A DNA stretch of 64,000 nt from Pyrenochaeta sp. MPI-SDFR-AT-0127 (lineage: Eukaryota; Ascomycota; Dothideomycetes; Pleosporales; Cucurbitariaceae). Numbering within the stretch: the stretch's first letter is position 1; every line of letters begins with the position of its first letter. This document shows positions 60,431-64,000 of the stretch, one piece after another. Below the pieces are notes generated by a model. It was not told the origin of the DNA. It ran no database searches and was given only the letters and a program-made list of their open reading frames with translations. The position numbers were made by a program, and so were the translations under genes. Where the stretch lies: assembly GCA_020747015.1 (NCBI GenBank), contig JAGTJM010000002.1, forward strand, positions 310,001 to 374,000, given 5' to 3'.

Positions 60431-61317
60431 TGTGGCGGGTGCCAGTCAATGCTGGAGGGTTTGGGGGGGAATTGGGAGGGTCGAAGTGGAGTCGTTTGCC
60501 GGTGGAGATTGGGGGAAGGCTTGCCGCTCGGGAGCTTGTGAAAGGCGAGGCTGCAGCCGACGCGCTAAGATAGCCGATAACGAGTGGAATGCATGTGGTA
60601 CCTGAAAAGAAAATTGTAGCCATTGCGAGGATTAGTGCTGGGGACGAGAATGGTATCAGCGCTGTTGCCAGATGCCTCGAAGGGTTTCCCACCAAGACAG
60701 ACTGGACACGTGAGAGTTCAAGGGCGATCACAGGCTCCCAAGTGGCCTCGGTGGGTTCATCTGAAGGGCTGCTTGCAGATTATGATGAGATTGCCCGTGA
60801 GTCAATGGGCCAACTCCATCCATGCCATGCCCACAAGCATCCAAAGAGCAGCCAGCCGGCCAAGAGAACGGATTGAGCATTGCCAGTCAATCAGCTTAGC
60901 TACGAGCAGCCGCAGCAGCAGCAGCAGCAGTCATCAGTCATCAAGGTGCTACGCTTCCAAGCAAACGGCCCGCATTTTCCCCGACGACTAGCGCGTGCCC
61001 ACGGCGTTTTCTTTCGAGGACTCTTCTTTCACTCTTGCGCCCGTCACACGGTCACCCTTCAATTCCCTGACCCGTGTTCCCTCTCCTCCCCCCTCTCCCT
61101 CCGCCTCTTCCCGTTGTCTGCTGCGTGCGCCCCACAGTCTGCCTCTGGCCAAACAAATTCACCCCAGCAATACGTCACTCTCCCACACTCCGACGTGTTC
61201 CTGCTCTAGCCTCTCCCACCGCCAACAGCGCTCTCCCCCCAAGCAGTTGCACCAGACTCGCGACCACCAGCACCTTGCCCGTCTACTCTGTACTGAATAC
61301 TGTGGCTTTGACTAGTC
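60431..61317. other. Divergent promoter region of the lyase and eIF2A genes
   Basis: About 0.9 kb between divergent genes. The part from 60990 to 61317 on the plus strand is strongly pyrimidine-rich (runs of CTCTCC, CCCCC), typical of promoters and 5' leaders of highly expressed fungal genes, here eIF2A. Open frames in it are taken as chance. Confidence 0.5.
60913..60930 (+). repeat. (CAG)6 microsatellite
   Basis: Six perfect CAG units in the divergent promoter region, flanked by imperfect copies. It is a likely length-variable marker. Confidence 0.85.
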
Positions 61318-63709
61318 ATGGCGATTCCCACACAGTTGGCTTGTACGTCGGACGCCGCCGCGCTTCCCTCCAACGCCGAAGCTGATGGAATTTTGCAGAT
61401 CGCACCTCCAAGGGCATCGGGCTCTTCAACGCCGCCCCAGTCTACGAGCCTTTGCCAGGCTTTACACGGTAAGTCCCATGTGTGCCCTCGTCACCACTTC
61501 CAACGCTCATTGTTCCAACAGACCTGAAGGTAATCTTCGTTGCTGCTGCTACTCGCCTGACAGCAAGTATTTTGCCTGGGCCTCACCCGAAGAGTAAGTC
61601 TGGCCCAATCGACTGCACACCACACGTATTCACATCTTTGCGCCCAGGGTTTCGGTAGTCGACGCCTCGGCCGGTCACGTCATCACCACGCTCCCCACAC
61701 CCAACGTCTACGAGCTCGGTTTCTCTCCTCTAGGAACCTACCTCATCACATGGCAGCGTCCCTCCAAAGACGACGACGGCAATGCGACGAAGAATCTCAA
61801 GGTCTGGAGGACCGTGTCTGATGAAGCCGAGGACAGTGGAGCACGGCCAGTGGTTGGCGAATACGTACAAAAGAGCCAGACTGGCTGGAACCTGCAGTAC
61901 ACTTCCGACGAGAAGTTTTGCGCACGCGCTGTAACAAACGAAGTGCAATTCTATCAGTCGGACGATCTGCGCAACCCATGGAACAGACTCCATGTCGAGG
62001 GTGTAACCACCTTTGCCGTGTCGCCCGGCAAGAACCATTCAGTTGCCGTTTTTGTCCCGGAGCGCAAGGCAAGTCTACCCCTTCACCAGTACCACGCCCA
62101 CACTAACAGCAAGCAGGGCATGCCCGCCGCGGTCAAGGTCTTCCAGGTGCCCCAGTTCGCCCAGCCCATCTCGCAAAAGACATTTTACAAGGGAGATAAG
62201 GTTCAGCTGAAATGGAACGATCTTGGCACGAGCCTGATTGTCCTGGCCCAGACCGAGGTCGACAAGACGAACAAGAGCTACTACGGCGAGACAAACATGT
62301 ACATTCTCAGCGCCAACGGCTCGTTCGACTCACGCATCCAACTTGACAAGGAGGGGCCCATCCACGACGTGTCTTGGTCGCCAAACTCGAAAGAGTTCGG
62401 TGTCACATATGGCTACATGCCCGCAAAGACCACCATCTTCAATGTCCGCGCGATTCCCCAGCACAGTTTTGACCTCGGCCCTCGCAACACCATCCTTTTC
62501 TCCCCACACGGACGCTTCGTCATTGTAGCTGGGTTCGGAAACTTGGCTGGCGATATGGACATTTACGATCTTGACAAGAATTTCGCCAAGTTGTGCACTG
62601 TCAAGGCGTCCAATTGCACGTATTGCGAGTGGAGCCCAGACGGGCAGCATATCCTTACGGCCATCACAAGCCCGCGTCTGCGTGTCGACAATGGCATACG
62701 TGTCTACCATGTCAGTGGTGGTCTCATGTACCATGAGGAGATGACCGAATTGTACCACGTCACTTGGAGACCGCAGCCAACTTCCATTCATCCAGTGGAA
62801 AATGCTCTGAGGTCTATTCCGACGCCTCACCCATCAGCGCTTGCATTCCTGAGCACTCAAAAGACACCTTCCAAGCCTGCTGGTGCCTACCGACCTCCTG
62901 GAGCTCGAGGCACGACTACCCCTCTGCTCTTCAAACGAGAAGACGAGGGCGGTGCAGCGTACACCAACACTGGAGTTTCTTCGACGAACGTTGGCTTCCA
63001 GAATGGGTTCGGTAAGCCTCGCCGCCGAGAAGTTCCCGGTGCGGAGCCCGTCGACTCTCTTCCGCCAGGCGCCGCACCTGGTGGTGGTGTCAGCCTGACC
63101 GGTGCTGTCGATGGAGATGGGGAGCTGTCAAAGGCAGCATTGAAGAACAAGAAGAAGCGGGAAGCGAAGAAAGCCCGCGAGGCTGCAGATAGGGCTGCCG
63201 GCCTCGCTGCAGAAGGGATCAACCCGCCTACCGGACCTGCCAATCCTGGTAGGAGCCCTGAACGTCGCAATGATCGCAATCATCAGCGCAGCCGCAGCAA
63301 GAATGGAAACGAAGGTTACGGGAACCAGCAAGGAAGAAGCTCTAGTCAGCACCGCACTTACGGCAACAGCCCTGACCGCCGCCAACACGGAGCTCGAGGA
63401 GAGGGACATCACCGACAGCAACTCGGTCAACATCATCATGAGCGCACAAGATCTGGCCAGACTCCTCATTTCCCTCCACCAATTCAGACTGAGAGCCAAG
63501 GTCCAGCCCCGGATCTTACAGTCACGAGCCCAGGTGATGGAACTCCTGGTGATAAGAAGATCCGTGGTTTACTCAAGAAGATGCGTGCCATTGACGAGTT
63601 GAAGATGAGGCAGGCTGGCGGTGAGAAGCTCGAGGACACCCAAGTGAAGAAGATTGGGACTGAACACTCCATCAAAAAGGAGCTCGATGCTTTGGGCTTC
63701 ACTGGATAG
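61318..63709 (+). CDS. Eukaryotic translation initiation factor 2A (eIF2A)
   Basis: Five exons, 61318-61342, 61399-61468, 61522-61593, 61648-62068 and 62117-63709, encode 726 residues. The first exon is only 25 bases (MAIPTQLA), and splicing restores YRTSKGIGLFNAAPVYEP and PEGNLRCCCYSP, as in the family. The N-terminal two thirds form a WD40-like beta-propeller (DVSWSPNSKEFGVTYG, NTILFSPHGRFVIVAGFGN, CEWSPDGQHILTA). The C-terminal part is charged and disordered, with a Lys-rich KNKKKREAKKAREAADRAAG helix and a conserved end (KIRGLLKKMRAIDELK). eIF2A brings initiator tRNA to the small ribosomal subunit in a GTP-independent way and supports non-canonical initiation. The 48-bp intron at 62069-62116 is GC-AG and a multiple of three, so retention would only insert 16 residues. 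Confidence 0.92.
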
Positions 63710-64000
63710 GCACGCACATTCTTTCACACAACACCGTAAAGCTATAGCACGCGTCGTCACTTGGACCGCAGATTGTTTATCCTGTTGTGTACTTGATGCG
63801 TCAGTCAAAAGAGTTTGCATGTTGGTGCAAATGTATGAGATTGTAGGAGGTTAGCTGGGTCAAGATTTGGGATGCGAGTCTTGTAGTTGGTACTGGGTAC
63901 TACCACACAAAATTAGAAAATCATTCTTCGTTCGGCATAATTTCTCATCATTGAAGCCATAATGCGATACTAAAGGAGACTATGCAATTGACCACAAACG
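63710..64000. other. 3' flank of eIF2A to the window edge
   Basis: This contains the 3' untranslated region of eIF2A; an AT-richer segment lies near 63900-63950. No further gene is visible before the edge. Confidence 0.4.

Noticed and set aside
60589..61317. Several plus-strand ORFs in the divergent promoter region
   Set aside because: They are Ser/Pro/Gln-rich chance frames in pyrimidine-rich and CAG-repeat DNA, without splice logic or family resemblance.
61343..61398. Separate short ORFs ahead of eIF2A as a different gene
   Set aside because: Splicing a 25-base first exon to 61399 restores the eIF2A N-terminus exactly, so they are intronic or leader frames.

Overview
The window is nuclear DNA of a filamentous ascomycete (Pezizomycotina; a dothideomycete-like genome is plausible but the class is not proven). 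The support is many short spliceosomal introns (about 47-96 bp, GT-AG plus two GC-AG), fungal-specific families (HET domain, NLR-type STAND protein with ankyrin repeats, PTH11-like rhodopsin-domain protein, CON-10/KGG stress protein) and long non-coding stretches holding decayed genes. No rRNA, tRNA, CRISPR array or intact transposon was recognised.

Layout. 0.2-1.5 kb: a D-Ala-D-Ala-ligase-like ATP-grasp enzyme. 1.6-2.9 kb: two decayed metabolic genes, NADP-isocitrate dehydrogenase and delta-1-pyrroline-5-carboxylate dehydrogenase. 4.8-6.5 kb: an anion:cation symporter-type MFS transporter. 8.6-9.3 kb: a small secreted protein with eight cysteines. 10.5-11.8 kb: a rhodopsin-domain membrane protein. 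11.9-17 kb: a gene desert. 17-20 kb: a large glycosylated membrane protein. 21.2-22.6 kb: a secreted von Willebrand A protein. 22.6-28.3 kb: a second desert with one doubtful small ORF. 28.3-32.3 kb: a VapA-like small protein and an intronless subtilase, both bacterial in flavour. 33.5-38.5 kb: a 1,614-residue NRPS-like enzyme with the architecture of epsilon-poly-lysine synthetase (adenylation, carrier, then membrane helices alternating with three left-handed beta-helix domains). 38.5-41.9 kb: a third desert.

41.9-57.1 kb is the most interesting part. A Helo-like/NACHT/ankyrin STAND receptor is followed by the CON-10-like gene and uracil-DNA glycosylase UNG1. Next comes a 7-exon gene for a 2,217-residue protein joining a sacsin/NO VEIN-type Hsp90-like ATPase, a large middle region, a possible DUF3883-like domain and a C-terminal HET (heterokaryon incompatibility) domain. 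The HET module is in the same exon as the end of the preceding domain. This looks like a receptor in which a GHKL ATPase takes the sensor/switch place usually held by NACHT or NB-ARC. With the nearby STAND gene it suggests an allorecognition or immunity island around a housekeeping gene.

57-64 kb is ordinary: a flavin monooxygenase, ureidoglycolate lyase and translation initiation factor eIF2A. All gene models were spliced by eye from reading frames, splice signals and remembered family patterns. No alignment or search was run.
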